Notes under the pieces: generated by a model
What the model saw: only the letters and a program-made list of their open reading frames with translations
Database searches by the model: none
What the model was told of the DNA's origin: nothing
Program-made: the position numbers and the translations under genes
Shown: positions 59,101 through 63,431 of the stretch, piece by piece
Layout of the letters: the number at the start of each line of letters is the position of its first letter
Numbering within the stretch: position 1 is the stretch's first letter
Assembly: GCA_022036555.1 (NCBI GenBank)
Contig: CM039119.1
Span: 25,874,723-25,938,722, forward strand
Source: Microstegium vimineum
Taxonomy: Eukaryota; Streptophyta; Magnoliopsida; Poales; Poaceae
Length of the DNA: 64,000 nucleotides
Reading direction: 5' to 3'

Positions 59101-60369
59101 GTGCATAAGAAACAGAAAGAGGCAAACTATAGAGTCAAAATGATAAATAAGGGAACTTTTGGACAGATGCAAGGAACCAGCTGACCTGATTAGCAGCAAC
59201 CCAGGAATGGTTTATTGCGGTTGCCCCAGCCAAGGCTGTGCCAATGATACTTAAAGCTTTTAGAAGGTCATTTTTTGGTTTGTAGTTAGCTTCAAAGTAC
59301 TGTGAGCTAACATCATCAACCGAGCATAGAGGGTCACAATTCCCAGTTGTGTCCAATAGCTGAAATTTTTGTGGAAGGGAAAAAGCATTAGCACCTGCAT
59401 AGATAGGAATCAGCAGGGATGGTCTAGGACAATAAAATATATTTTAAAGGCCTGTTTGGTTGCCTACATCTAGACTTTGCAATTCAGTTTGCTCATCATG
59501 TTTGGTTACCCATAAAGGCACTTGTGCAGTGTTGGACAGTGCTCAAAACAGGCCCAATGCAGCATTAGCATTAGCTAGTACGTGAAATTTAAGGGCCTGT
59601 TTGAATCCTAGTGCTAAATTTTAGCACTGCACTTTTAGCTTTACTTTTAGCACTAAAGATTCAAACAGGTGTGCTAAAAACAGTGCTAAAGTATCCAAGA
59701 TGTGCTAAAAATTTTAGCACCAAATGAGACCCAAAAATTTAGCACTAATTAGTACATGACAAATGGATTCAAACACCCCCTTAGTCCTACGAGCGAAATG
59801 CAGATTTGCACTAGCCGGTGAACACAAAAAATGAAATGGTCTCACCTATATTACATCTACTAGAAATACGTGACTCTTACTAAAACATAGAAGTGACTAC
59901 ATGCAACAAAATATAAACAATGAAATATAAATTTACCAAACGCAGCTTGCCTATGCAGAAGAGAGTATAAAATACAGGCGAAGGTTAGTGCAAGTAAACA
60001 ATCACAACCTTATCGACGAATGGGAACAAACAAATTAGATTCCGAGTCCTACAGCTTGTGTTTGTGGTAATGAGCCACCGCACGAGTTTTCTCTCTCGCA
60101 TTAGTTTGGAGAGGGAGGTAGTCAAGAAGAAGAAGTGCAGGTACCTCGTAGTCCTCGGGCTCCTCGGGCGGTGCCGGCGGCGGAGGTGAGGAAGAGGTGG
60201 AGGAGGCGCAGCAGAAGCGGAGGCCGTGGCGCCATCGCTGAGAGGGCGAAAGTGGGACCGCGGAAACGGTCAGCGGGCGGTGGTCCCGCCGGCGGATGGC
60301 AGCGAAGGATGGGAAGGAAGGGGAGGCTGCCGCCCGGGCGCCGGCGAGCAAGCAACAGGAGAGCGACAT
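14029..60369 (-). CDS. NHD1: Plastid NhaD-type Na+/H+ antiporter gene NHD1, nine readable exons over 46 kb
   Basis: Plant NHD1 exchanges Na+ for H+ across the chloroplast envelope. Exons, in transcription order, are 60369-60145, 59359-59186, 59051-58923, 58083-57907, 53687-53581, 42785-42665, 28469-28408, 19115-18821 and 14148-14029 (stop). Conceptual splicing keeps one frame throughout. NhaD hallmarks are visible: DNLTST in exon 5, AANAGGAWTPIGDVTTTMLW in exon 6, and IDNVPLVAA in the 19.1 kb exon. The readable exons give 469 codons, whereas plant NHD1 proteins are roughly 550-580 residues; the segment between LALMSLTS and LESAG is absent, next to a sequence gap. The exons have no internal stops, so the gene looks intact apart from the gap. 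Introns of 4.2-14.2 kb are filled with retrotransposons. Family identity rests on recognised motifs, not on a search. Confidence 0.9.
15102..18343 (+). pseudogene. Copia F polyprotein remnant
   Basis: Gag pieces (NYNEWSLLMKVKMQARQLWD, about 15472-15530) end near 15705, where the sequence jumps into the middle of integrase (FQTDNGTEF, about 15712), so gag C-terminus, protease and half of integrase are missing. Integrase continues with SPQNGKAERTIRTLNN. Reverse transcriptase (LLLYVDDIILTAS) and RNase H (YSDADWAGCPDSRRSTSGF, KHIEIDIHFVREK) follow. Damage: a frame change near 17100, a 70-bp triplication at 17317-17526, a TAG at about 17536, and a frame change near 17765. High GC at third positions, unlike the NHD1 exons. 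Confidence 0.85.
17317..17526 (+). repeat. 70-bp tandem triplication in reverse transcriptase
   Basis: Three near-identical units start at 17317, 17387 and 17457 with CGCCATGACCGACCTGGGTG. The unit encodes part of RT (FAMTDLGALHHFLGVAVTRS). Because 70 is not a multiple of three, each extra copy shifts the frame. Confidence 0.93.
18821..19115 (-). CDS. NHD1: NHD1 penultimate exon (IDNVPLVAA motif)
   Basis: 295 nt: one base plus 98 codons, from LESAGILRQLANYLD to FFWYFRK, with acceptor CACTAG and donor GTAAAC. It holds IASAIGVASAIIDNVPLV and FCAGTGGSMLIIGSAAG, the second pair of conserved NhaD membrane motifs. Its phase (one base) would also fit exon 7 directly, so the missing exons must total a multiple of three. 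Confidence 0.94.
19116..19542 (-). other. NHD1 intron segment
   Basis: AT-rich intron sequence between the 19.1 kb exon and copia A; a short C-rich run (19486-19506) but no gene or repeat recognised. Confidence 0.6.
19543..19762 (-). repeat. Copia A 3' LTR
   Basis: 220 bp; on the minus strand it reads TGTTAGACTAGCG to TTATTTCCTTACA. Matches 27106-27329 and 42111-42330. Confidence 0.9.
19763..19798 (-). other. Copia A polypurine tract, expanded homopolymer
   Basis: On the minus strand, G25-A-G10 directly precedes the 3' LTR, where the plus-strand DNA primer is made. The related copia D has only GAGGGGGAG in this position. The run may have grown by slippage or be a sequencing artefact. Confidence 0.75.
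19800..26983 (-). pseudogene. Copia A gag-pol, broken
   Basis: In transcription order: gag from ATG 26983 (MPGTPPPSPKSADTSS; a stop at about 26417); a Gln-rich linker at about 25690-25560 with long CAG runs; protease at about 25440-25390 (WYFDSGATSHMTSQS); integrase 24964-24000 (CHACHLGRHVRLPF, then FGCKYYPNLS); the solo LTR; then reverse transcriptase 21276-20500 (LLLYVDDIILTAS) and RNase H, open for 374 codons to 20152 and decayed to about 19800. No CCHC zinc knuckle is seen in gag. Lineage looks close to copia D in this window, probably Ale/Retrofit-like. Confidence 0.85.
21682..23883 (+). mobile_element. Sirevirus-like solo LTR, 2.2 kb
   Basis: Starts TGAAAGTCCCTATGTGAT and ends CGACCCTTTCA, with the C-run and CTCTAG typical of this group at 23847-23862. 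Flanks are GCGTG (21677-21681) and GTGTG (23884-23888): a 5-bp target duplication with one C-to-T change at a CpG. Host copia A coding sequence continues on both sides. Bases 22364-22760 hold at least 15 TCCGGA motifs, many as GTCCGGAC. No internal domain remains, so it formed by LTR-LTR recombination. Confidence 0.85.
27106..27329 (-). repeat. Copia A 5' LTR
   Basis: 224 bp, the same family as 19543-19762. The terminal dinucleotide expected at 27328-27329 has mutated (TA for CA in plus-strand reading). Confidence 0.88.
27330..28109 (-). other. NHD1 intron segment beside the gap
   Basis: AT-rich sequence without recognisable repeat or exon. I looked for the missing NHD1 exons here on the minus strand and did not find them. 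Confidence 0.6.
28110..28275 (+). other. Orphan coding-like block against the gap
   Basis: An open frame on the plus strand reads as protein-like (DLEEAPSHVYSLVALARSMK, then KDLWTHLKAVNNEQFNPMVD, then HTMERWDPMILE) and runs into the Ns. It is antisense to NHD1, which it does not resemble. I do not recognise it. It may be a captured gene fragment or a contig end from elsewhere in the genome. Chance is possible at this length. Confidence 0.3.
28276..28375. other. Assembly gap (100 N)
   Basis: Exactly 100 Ns, the usual placeholder for a gap of unknown length. It sits in the intron after NHD1 exon 7, where the missing NHD1 exons are expected. Order, orientation and distance across it should not be trusted. 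Confidence 0.95.
28408..28469 (-). CDS. NHD1: NHD1 exon 7
   Basis: 62 nt: 20 codons plus two bases (GLFIPSAVSLAVPLALMSLT), with acceptor TGGCAG and donor GTTCTT. It continues directly from LKIMQ of exon 6. It lies 33 bp from the N gap. The following family segment, which normally runs from about SEVNG to SVSSLE, is not found in the window. Confidence 0.88.
28850..29152 (+). repeat. B-type LTR (303 bp)
   Basis: TGTCATGGGCAGCCAACAGG to CATACATTACA, closely matching the three LTRs at 54976-56234. A primer-binding site (TGGTATCAGCAGCC, 29155) follows, then a C- and Pro/Arg-codon-rich leader to about 29475. Its 3' partner is not present on this side. Confidence 0.85.
29483..34393 (+). pseudogene. 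Sirevirus gag-pol, broken
   Basis: Gag C-terminal part (zinc knuckle CYKCGSTEHFIADC at about 29680-29721) and a long charged coiled-coil region to 30380. Protease WVLDSGCTNHMT at about 31150. Integrase 31500-32220 (LAHVGMRNLTKLL, HMDLFGPV, SYTPQQNGVIERKNRT). Reverse transcriptase 32880-33600 (KSAFLNGPI, IYADDIIF). RNase H 33920-34393 (YSDSDYA-like, KHIDIRHHFLRDH, DIFTKPLDE). Stops at 30380, 30851, 31109 and 33602 and frame changes near 31680, 32200, 33300 and 33900 disable it. Codon use is AT-rich compared with the copia A and D elements. Confidence 0.9.
34394..35317 (+). other. Sirevirus spacer between pol and third ORF
   Basis: Non-coding, with CCGGCAGTGCCGGG palindromes at 34590-34700 and 35170-35190 and a run of 20 G at 34644-34663 growing out of one of them. 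No coding frame supported. Confidence 0.6.
35318..36860 (+). pseudogene. Sirevirus third ORF (env-like position), broken
   Basis: A roughly 510-codon frame with a basic N-terminus (GARGKGPRTKARVRRGGRDG), an aromatic-rich core (DYRFWNVFYSDYYSTVLFHA, then LDRENMVMHW), and a C-terminus with coiled-coil traits and a long Asp/Glu tail (DDEEDEDEDDDDEDHMEEDS). Lesions: TGA at 35771-35773, frame changes near 35870 and 36040, and a stop at 36261-36263. Some Sireviruses carry an extra ORF here, called env-like; I see no signal peptide or transmembrane segment, so that function is not supported. The core recalls plant retrotransposon ORF1-type proteins. Confidence 0.65.
36861..37513 (+). other. Sirevirus 3' non-coding region with repeated polypurine tracts
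   Basis: Purine tracts occur at about 36913 (AAAGGGGGAGAA), 36936 (GAAGGGGGTA), 37336 (TAGGGGGAG), 37416 (TTAGGGGGAG) and 37502-37513 (AAAGGGGGAGAT), the last directly before the LTR. A palindromic GGCCGGCAGTG cluster is at 37187-37230. Confidence 0.8.
37514..38730 (+). repeat. Sirevirus 3' LTR (1.2 kb)
   Basis: Starts TGAAAGTGCAATCAAG right after a polypurine tract and ends GGTCCTTACA. The C-run plus CTCTAGG at 38698-38712 matches the other Sirevirus-like LTR ends. Palindromic CCGGCAGTGCC motifs are at 37855-37870 and 38595-38655. Confidence 0.85.
38731..39640 (+). pseudogene. Copia C fragment: RNase H and 3' LTR
   Basis: A third copia lineage. RNase H motifs YSDADIVGDIYGRRSTSGV and STYEA are followed by a TAA, a frame change, and KHIDVKFHFLQDCVDGG to about 39258. 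A polypurine tract TTAGGGGAAGAA leads into an LTR starting TGTAAGGCTTAACC at 39285 and ending at about 39627-39640. Upstream parts are lost where the Sirevirus LTR abuts. Confidence 0.75.
41830..42066 (+). mobile_element. 5'-truncated L1-type LINE insertion
   Basis: 237 bp ending in GTTCGAGAAAAAAA, flanked by the 17-bp duplication ATATTGACCAAGGGGCT at 41813-41829 and 42067-42083. The 3' UTR text (AATGAAATGACACGCAG) matches the L1 tail at 56735. Only the 3' UTR is present. Confidence 0.9.
42111..42330 (+). repeat. Copia A-family 3' LTR
   Basis: Matches 19543-19762 in inverted orientation; ends ATTATTTCCTTACA. The first few bases and the polypurine tract are lost. Confidence 0.85.
42331..42664 (-). 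other. NHD1 intron segment
   Basis: AT-rich intron DNA next to the exon 6 donor. Nothing else recognised. Confidence 0.6.
42665..42785 (-). CDS. NHD1: NHD1 exon 6 (NAGGAWTPIGD motif)
   Basis: 121 nt: one base completing the Lys codon of exon 5, then 40 codons (KLLGAVVVIAANAGG to TTLKIMQ), phase 0 at the donor GTTAGC. The acceptor is CGGACAG. This exon carries the most conserved NhaD signature. Its 5' border and flanking intron are duplicated at about 42887-42904 plus 48394-48520, with copia D inserted in the duplicate. Confidence 0.93.
42905..43124 (+). repeat. Copia D 5' LTR
   Basis: 220 bp, TGTTGGAATATGCGCC to CTTTCCTTCA. A TATATATAT element at 43056-43064 is the likely core promoter. Confidence 0.95.
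43292..48149 (+). pseudogene. Copia D gag-pol, broken
   Basis: Gag from ATG 43292 (MPGTPPSSPRDASS, Ala-rich coiled coil, then NFNRWRDQFLLILGKFSLQD) changes frame near 43870 and again near 44285. A Gln-rich linker is at 44560-44660. Protease WYFDSGATSHMTSQS at about 44795; integrase 45175-46190 (WHRRLGHPGHEAL, CDNGREFD, SSQNGKAERII); reverse transcriptase 46650-47400 (LLLYVDDIVLTASS); RNase H 47690-48149 (YTDADWAGCPDTRRSTSGY). Further lesions: TAG at 45164, TAG at 45584-45586, frame change near 46190, TAG at 46922, frame changes near 47075 and 47480. No CCHC knuckle seen. Confidence 0.9.
48169..48388 (+). repeat. Copia D 3' LTR
   Basis: 220 bp; differs from the 5' LTR at only two positions (GGGATGG for GGGCTGG and CCTTGCC for CCTTACC). 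Confidence 0.95.
48846..49106. mobile_element. Palindromic Stowaway-type MITE, 260 bp
   Basis: Ends TACTCCCTCAATTCTAAATT and AATTTGGGATGGAGGGAGTA are inverted repeats; homology extends inward over AGTCAAAGTATCTCAAGTTTG-type sequence on both arms. The same family as 53272-53535. Confidence 0.85.
49293..51350 (+). pseudogene. Copia E fragment: LTR, gag and protease
   Basis: A primer-binding site TGGTATCAAAGCC (49474) follows an LTR whose start is unclear (49293 or 49352). A GC-rich leader precedes gag ATG at 49953 (MSHSQSQHSPIVINITLDGQ). A 73-bp tandem duplication at 50036-50181 shifts the frame. The knuckle-like CKHCGRTRTNHSSDNC is at about 50690 and protease WVLDSGASFHVT at about 50880, followed by a pre-integrase region to about 51305. 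Integrase, RT and the 3' LTR are absent. Codons are AT-rich. Confidence 0.75.
50036..50181 (+). repeat. 73-bp tandem duplication in copia E gag
   Basis: TGTTGAAACTGCATTGAGGG starts at 50036 and again at 50109; copies are nearly identical. Since 73 is not a multiple of three it breaks the frame. Confidence 0.92.
51351..52578. other. Unassigned repeat-like intron DNA
   Basis: 51350-51700 is GC-rich with CAAGCA/AGCAAG repeats and no supported protein. From about 51770, GGTCTCTAGTGTTTTGGTAA resembles the start region of Sirevirus-type LTRs (compare 21690-21720), but no end was found. 52020-52578 is plain AT-rich intron. Confidence 0.4.
52589..53085 (+). mobile_element. 5'-truncated L1-type LINE, C-terminus and 3' UTR
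   Basis: About 0.5 kb. A single frame reads the end of plant L1 ORF2 (VFARDFWFRFLSQIGLQAF, then ILGAWTLWTQCNKCVFDGVA) with one TGA at about 52862. The 3' UTR ends GCGTTTTCGAGAAAAA. Imperfectly bounded target duplication AACAATTTTA at 52579-52588 and 53086-53095. Confidence 0.8.
53272..53535. mobile_element. Palindromic Stowaway-type MITE, 264 bp
   Basis: TACTCCCTCCATCTCAAATT and AATTTGGGATGGAGGGAGTA are inverted ends; the arms pair for over 60 bp (AAGAATCTTGGAGAGTCAAA and its complement). It ends 46 bp from NHD1 exon 5. Confidence 0.9.
53581..53687 (-). CDS. NHD1: NHD1 exon 5 (DNLTST motif)
   Basis: 107 nt: 35 codons plus two bases of a Lys codon, with acceptor TTTCAG and donor GTATGA. It encodes SILDNLTSTIVMVSLLRKL, the first of the paired Asn/Asp-containing re-entrant motifs of NhaD antiporters. 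It was missed by the ORF-length cut because it is short. A palindromic MITE ends only about 45 bp downstream of its donor. Confidence 0.93.
54976..56234 (+). mobile_element. LTR-LTR-internal-LTR composite (B type)
   Basis: Three 305-bp LTRs at 54976-55280, 55288-55592 and 55930-56234, in direct orientation. Between the first two are only seven bases (TCTAGCA), a trimmed internal start. Between the second and third is 337 bp with a primer-binding-like start, an ATG at 55616 and a polypurine end AGGGCAGGGGAGA. One 5-bp target duplication, GACAC, flanks the whole (54971-54975 and 56235-56239). Confidence 0.92.
55593..55929 (+). other. Short internal domain of the B element
   Basis: 337 bp. ATG at 55616 opens a short frame (MATQRPAPPAVQPVPRVAEV) of about 70 codons before it loses resemblance to a protein. 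The end (CTCGAGGACAAGCTGGGTCT) resembles the 3' end of a gypsy-type polyprotein region. Either an internally deleted element or a small non-autonomous one. Confidence 0.6.
56987..57334. repeat. 174-bp tandem duplication in intron 4
   Basis: ACCAGGATATCCTAAGAACA at 56987 and ACCAGGAGGTCCTAAGAACA at 57161 start two units of 174 bp, about 90% alike. They share TTCAAGCATTTCAAATCTGT and the 3' TTCACAAGTGAATGAGA. Not coding. Confidence 0.85.
57907..58083 (-). CDS. NHD1: NHD1 exon 4
   Basis: 59 codons, phase 0 at both ends, with acceptor ATGTAG and donor GTGAGT. It includes EIVFFLLGAMTIVEIVDAHQ, the conserved NhaD segment with buried acidic residues in a membrane span, and ends NPKTLLWV, which joins directly to IGIVTF of exon 5. 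Confidence 0.93.
58923..59051 (-). CDS. NHD1: NHD1 exon 3 (first membrane segments)
   Basis: 43 codons, phase 0 at both ends, with acceptor TCTGCAG and donor GTAAGC. It contains AMVFVFAIGYAGIIFEE and GVALLMAVCLWVIRSIG, two hydrophobic spans typical of the NhaD N-terminal half. Confidence 0.92.
59186..59359 (-). CDS. NHD1: NHD1 exon 2
   Basis: 58 codons, phase 0 at both ends, with acceptor TTTCAG and donor GTCAGC. It encodes the conserved plant NHD1 stretch from LLDTTGNCDPLC through KPKNDLLKALSI to INHSWVAANQ, the region just before the first membrane segments. Confidence 0.9.
59446..59580. mobile_element. Probable hAT-type MITE
   Basis: AAAGGCCTGTTTGGTTGCC at the left and CAAAACAGGCCCAATG near the right form weak inverted ends; lies in NHD1 intron 1. 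Confidence 0.45.
59591..59784. mobile_element. hAT-type MITE with GTGCTAAA repeats
   Basis: Left end AAGGGCCTGTTTGAATCC and right end GGATTCAAACACCCCCTTA are inverted repeats. The inside holds many copies of TTTAGCAC/GTGCTAAA, giving strong secondary structure. In NHD1 intron 1. Confidence 0.8.
60145..60369 (-). CDS. NHD1: NHD1 exon 1 (start codon and plastid transit peptide)
   Basis: Begins with ATG at 60369 and encodes 75 residues, ending in EDYE just before a GTACCT donor (phase 0). The first 55 or so residues are rich in Ser, Ala, Arg and Pro with almost no acidic residues, as expected for a chloroplast transit peptide, followed by an acidic Pro-rich linker (PPEEPEDYE). Other ATGs upstream in this frame were not seen near enough to be better starts. 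Repeats begin only about 70 bp upstream. Confidence 0.85.
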
Positions 60370-60439
60370 TGCTGCTACTGGTAGAATTTGAGAAAATGGC
60401 TGACTTCATGCGGCTCCTCTAAAACTTTTAATTTTTTTA

Positions 60440-60705
60440 TCTAAGAGCCGCTTATTACAGCTTTGCGAAGCTGTTGTAATTTTTTTTTTATCAAACATCT
60501 CTTTTTAAAATAGAGCTGAAAATAATAGTTTATCATAACTCTCTCCCCACTTTCTCTCTCACATACATATATAAAGTTGTTGGTGAAGCTATTTTGTCAA
60601 ACATCTTTTCCAAAATAGCTCAGCTTCATCTAGAAAGTTGTTAATAAAGCTATTTTTCTAAAAAAGACAGCTTCACTAAGCTGTACCAAACAGGCCATAA
60701 ATATA
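60440..60705. mobile_element. MITE just upstream of NHD1
   Basis: ACAGCTTTGCGAAGCTGT near the left and ACAGCTTAGTGAAGCTGT (minus strand) near the right are matching arms, and the right end reads ACCAAACAGGCC. It starts about 70 bp upstream of the start codon. Confidence 0.6.
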
Positions 60706-60714
60706 TATTAATTC

Positions 60715-61510
60715 CAAAATGACCATTTTACCGTTCAGTCATTAGATTGGATCCGTTACTGGGAAAAAATATTGTGCCTTTTTCTTTCTCCATCTTAACT
60801 CGACATGCGCCGCCGCAGGAAGCTGGCCGCCCTGGACCCCTCCCCACGTCGCTGCCCTGCACCCCTCCCCATGCCACCGCCTTGCATGGATGGAGGAGAG
60901 TCGTCGCCCGCTGGTCTTCCGGTGGCCACGGCGGGTGACCTTTGCCTTCGTGTCTCACAATGTTTTTGCAAGGAAAGAGATTCGGGATTGGAAAGTAGTC
61001 AGTTAAAAAAGAACATTGATCTTCGGCCTCTTCACTTCGCCGTTTTGATGGGTGATAAGCCGGCTGATGCTCCGTTTTACTGTTTTTTTGTGAGAGAAAA
61101 ATACTTATCAGTCGTCTGATAAGCCGGCTGATAAGCCAAACAAACAGTGCGCTTGTGGTTGCTCTTCGAAGATGTCACAACCAATTTTGCTACTAAGAGC
61201 TGCAAATGGAACCGTACAACATCTCTTGACCAACGTGCAACATCTCTTGACCAACCTGCCACACTGGTACAAGGAAGCTTTATAGTATTGACATCAAAGT
61301 GTACAACTCTTTGTACAACCATCAAGCGCAGGGCCTCGAACACCAGTAGACCAGCAGACCGCATGCAGGGCGGTGTCGTGGGGAGGAGTTCAGGGCGGCG
61401 GGCTTCCAACGGCGGCCACGACAGTAACCATGGAGAAAGAAAAAGCAATGGTGTTTCTTTTTGTAACGGATCCAATCTAATGACTGAAGGTAAAAGGGTT
61501 ACTTTGAGAG
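60715..61510. mobile_element. Foldback DNA element with long inverted ends
   Basis: About 180-bp arms: 60720-60905 and 61325-61505 in inverted order, both holding CAGTCATTAGATTGGATCCG and CTTTTTCTTTCTCCAT. This form fits a Mutator-like element. A small GATAAGCCGGCTGAT hairpin (about 61055-61140) is nested in the middle. No transposase seen. Confidence 0.7.
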
Positions 61511-61599
61511 GATAAACAAAATATGATGCACTTTTTCATAACCAAAACGACACCATCAACCTCAGGATCAAGGATAAAACACATCATGAGCATAATTTA

Positions 61600-63220
61600 T
61601 CAAATAACTAGTTTCACATGTCCATGAGTGTTTGAATGTAGGAATGAATAAATGGAGCAAAGGAGAGCCAGTGGGGCCCACATAGGGGGTCGGTCGACCA
61701 CCCTTTGGGCCCACCAGCTCTCCCCTCTCGGCCATGATCCAAGAGAAGCACTCCAGAGTGATTTTCAACCCTTGGATCACTTTGTGCTTTCTCTCAACGG
61801 TTCACATGCATAGCACATGGATCCATGGGCCCACACCAAAGAGATAAACGTGACAACCACCTCAAAACCAGCAATTAACATCAATGACAAGTGGAGCCAG
61901 CATCAGAATGACTGAGGTGGGCCAGGACCCCCAAGGGGGGGGGGTCGGCCGACCATCAAGTGGACCCACAAGGCCCCCACTTGGTCCCTAACCAGTGGGG
62001 CTACCCATAGAAGGCCAGAGGAGGGCCCACCTGCCATAGGGGTGGTCGGCCGACCACCCCCTTGGTCGGTTTGGCTGCTGCCAACCGCCTTACCTATACC
62101 CACATGTTGAAGATCACCACCATCCATCTTTGGTCGGTTCTAAGGCGGTTTGATCTAAGGGTGGAGGATGGAAGGCCCTAGATCGCTGACGTGGCGATGG
62201 AGTAGCCCCTACTCCACCTCCCACTATAAATAGAGGGTCACACCCCCCTCTCTACACATTATGAAGAAGCCTACAAGCTCTATTCCTTAGATTGTTCTAG
62301 TAGTTTAGTCTAGAGTGGGAGTTAGAGTTGAGTCGAGCTGCGCTTGGGATTTCCGGAGTTGCCTTCTGAAAAGTCTGGTATAGCTCTTGTATCTTTCCTT
62401 CTTTGTAAGACTTTATCTTATTCAATATATTATCCTTTCTCTCTACTTTACTTAGTATTTACTTTGAGCATTACTATACTAGATATAGTATTGTTATATG
62501 CTTTTGCTCTTTAATAGTCTTTACATTCATAGTTTGTGATTCTTGTGACCTTTTCTGTATGTGATCATTGTCTGTCCTAGGGTGCTTTGATTATAGATCA
62601 TAGTCAAAGTAATAAGCTATGTGTAAGCGTGGTTCTTATACATCATCTTATCCTTGGTTACCGTTTGCAGCACAGATTGTTTGTGGTAGCTAGCAAGAGG
62701 TGACAACCTTGTCTAGTCGTTGTATTCCACCCGTGTTTTTAGGCAAGTTCTTAAAAGGTAAGGCACTCGTAAGAAGAGGGCGCGGTCCGGTAGGAGTTTT
62801 GTCCTACCACTGATCTATCCCCTTGCCTAGCATACTTGTATTGAGGAGGCAAACTATAGTGTTTAGACTAGTTAATTGGCTAAGTATATTGAAGTAGAGT
62901 GAATTGCTTAGGAGTCCCTTGTACTCTCTCGTTGTCCTCCCACCTAGCTATTCTATTTAGTCCGTTCTAAGTATCATTTACCTTGGTTTATTCATGCATC
63001 AACCCTTCCTATCATATATATCATTTACCCCCTATACTAGTTGGTACTAAGTTGAGATGCTCTCTAGGATCTCTCTCTAATTATCATTTCTAGCCCAACT
63101 TTCTCTTGGGAAAATATAAATTACGATACCTTGGAATACTCCTAGGTGAAGTGCTACAACGGTATAATCTGTGCGCTTGCGGATTTATCCAATAGTCATA
63201 AGAAATATCAACAAGCATTT
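61600..63220 (+). repeat. Ty3-gypsy 5' LTR (start approximate)
   Basis: Ends just before the primer-binding site at 63221; the left edge is not certain. It has GGTCGGCCGACC-type palindromes at about 61688, 61945 and 62043, a TATA box at 62225, and a long AT-rich downstream part. The second LTR lies beyond the window. Confidence 0.6.
62225..62232 (+). promoter_or_regulatory. TATA box of the gypsy LTR
   Basis: TATAAATA followed by AGAGGGTCACACC and a C/T-rich stretch, as in LTR core promoters. Transcription would run towards gag. Confidence 0.6.
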
Positions 63221-63310
63221 CTGACGCCGTTGCTGGGGATAGAGATTTATCTCTATTTTTGGTGCGACGCTAAGAAATGTCAACAAGCATTTCTGACACC
63301 GTTGCCGGAG
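63221..63310 (+). other. Duplicated primer-binding site
   Basis: CTGACGCCGTTGCTGGGGA (63221) and CTGACACCGTTGCCGGAGA (63293) both resemble the TGGCGCCGTTGCCGGGGA site of Athila/Tat gypsy elements. Each is preceded by AGAAATRTCAACAAGCATTT; the period is 72 bp. Confidence 0.8.
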
Positions 63311-63431
63311 AAAGCTTAGCCTAGAAATTTTAATTAGATTGAATTCAGAGATTCTCGTTAACTTAGCTATCAATTAGTCTTAGGTGTTTACCCCTGCCTG
63401 TATCTTCCTTTCTTGTCAAGCCAGACCGTGT

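Noticed and set aside
60122..60422. Plus-strand frame opposite NHD1 exon 1
   Set aside because: Shadow of the GC-rich transit peptide exon; the minus-strand frame has a start, transit-peptide composition and a good donor.
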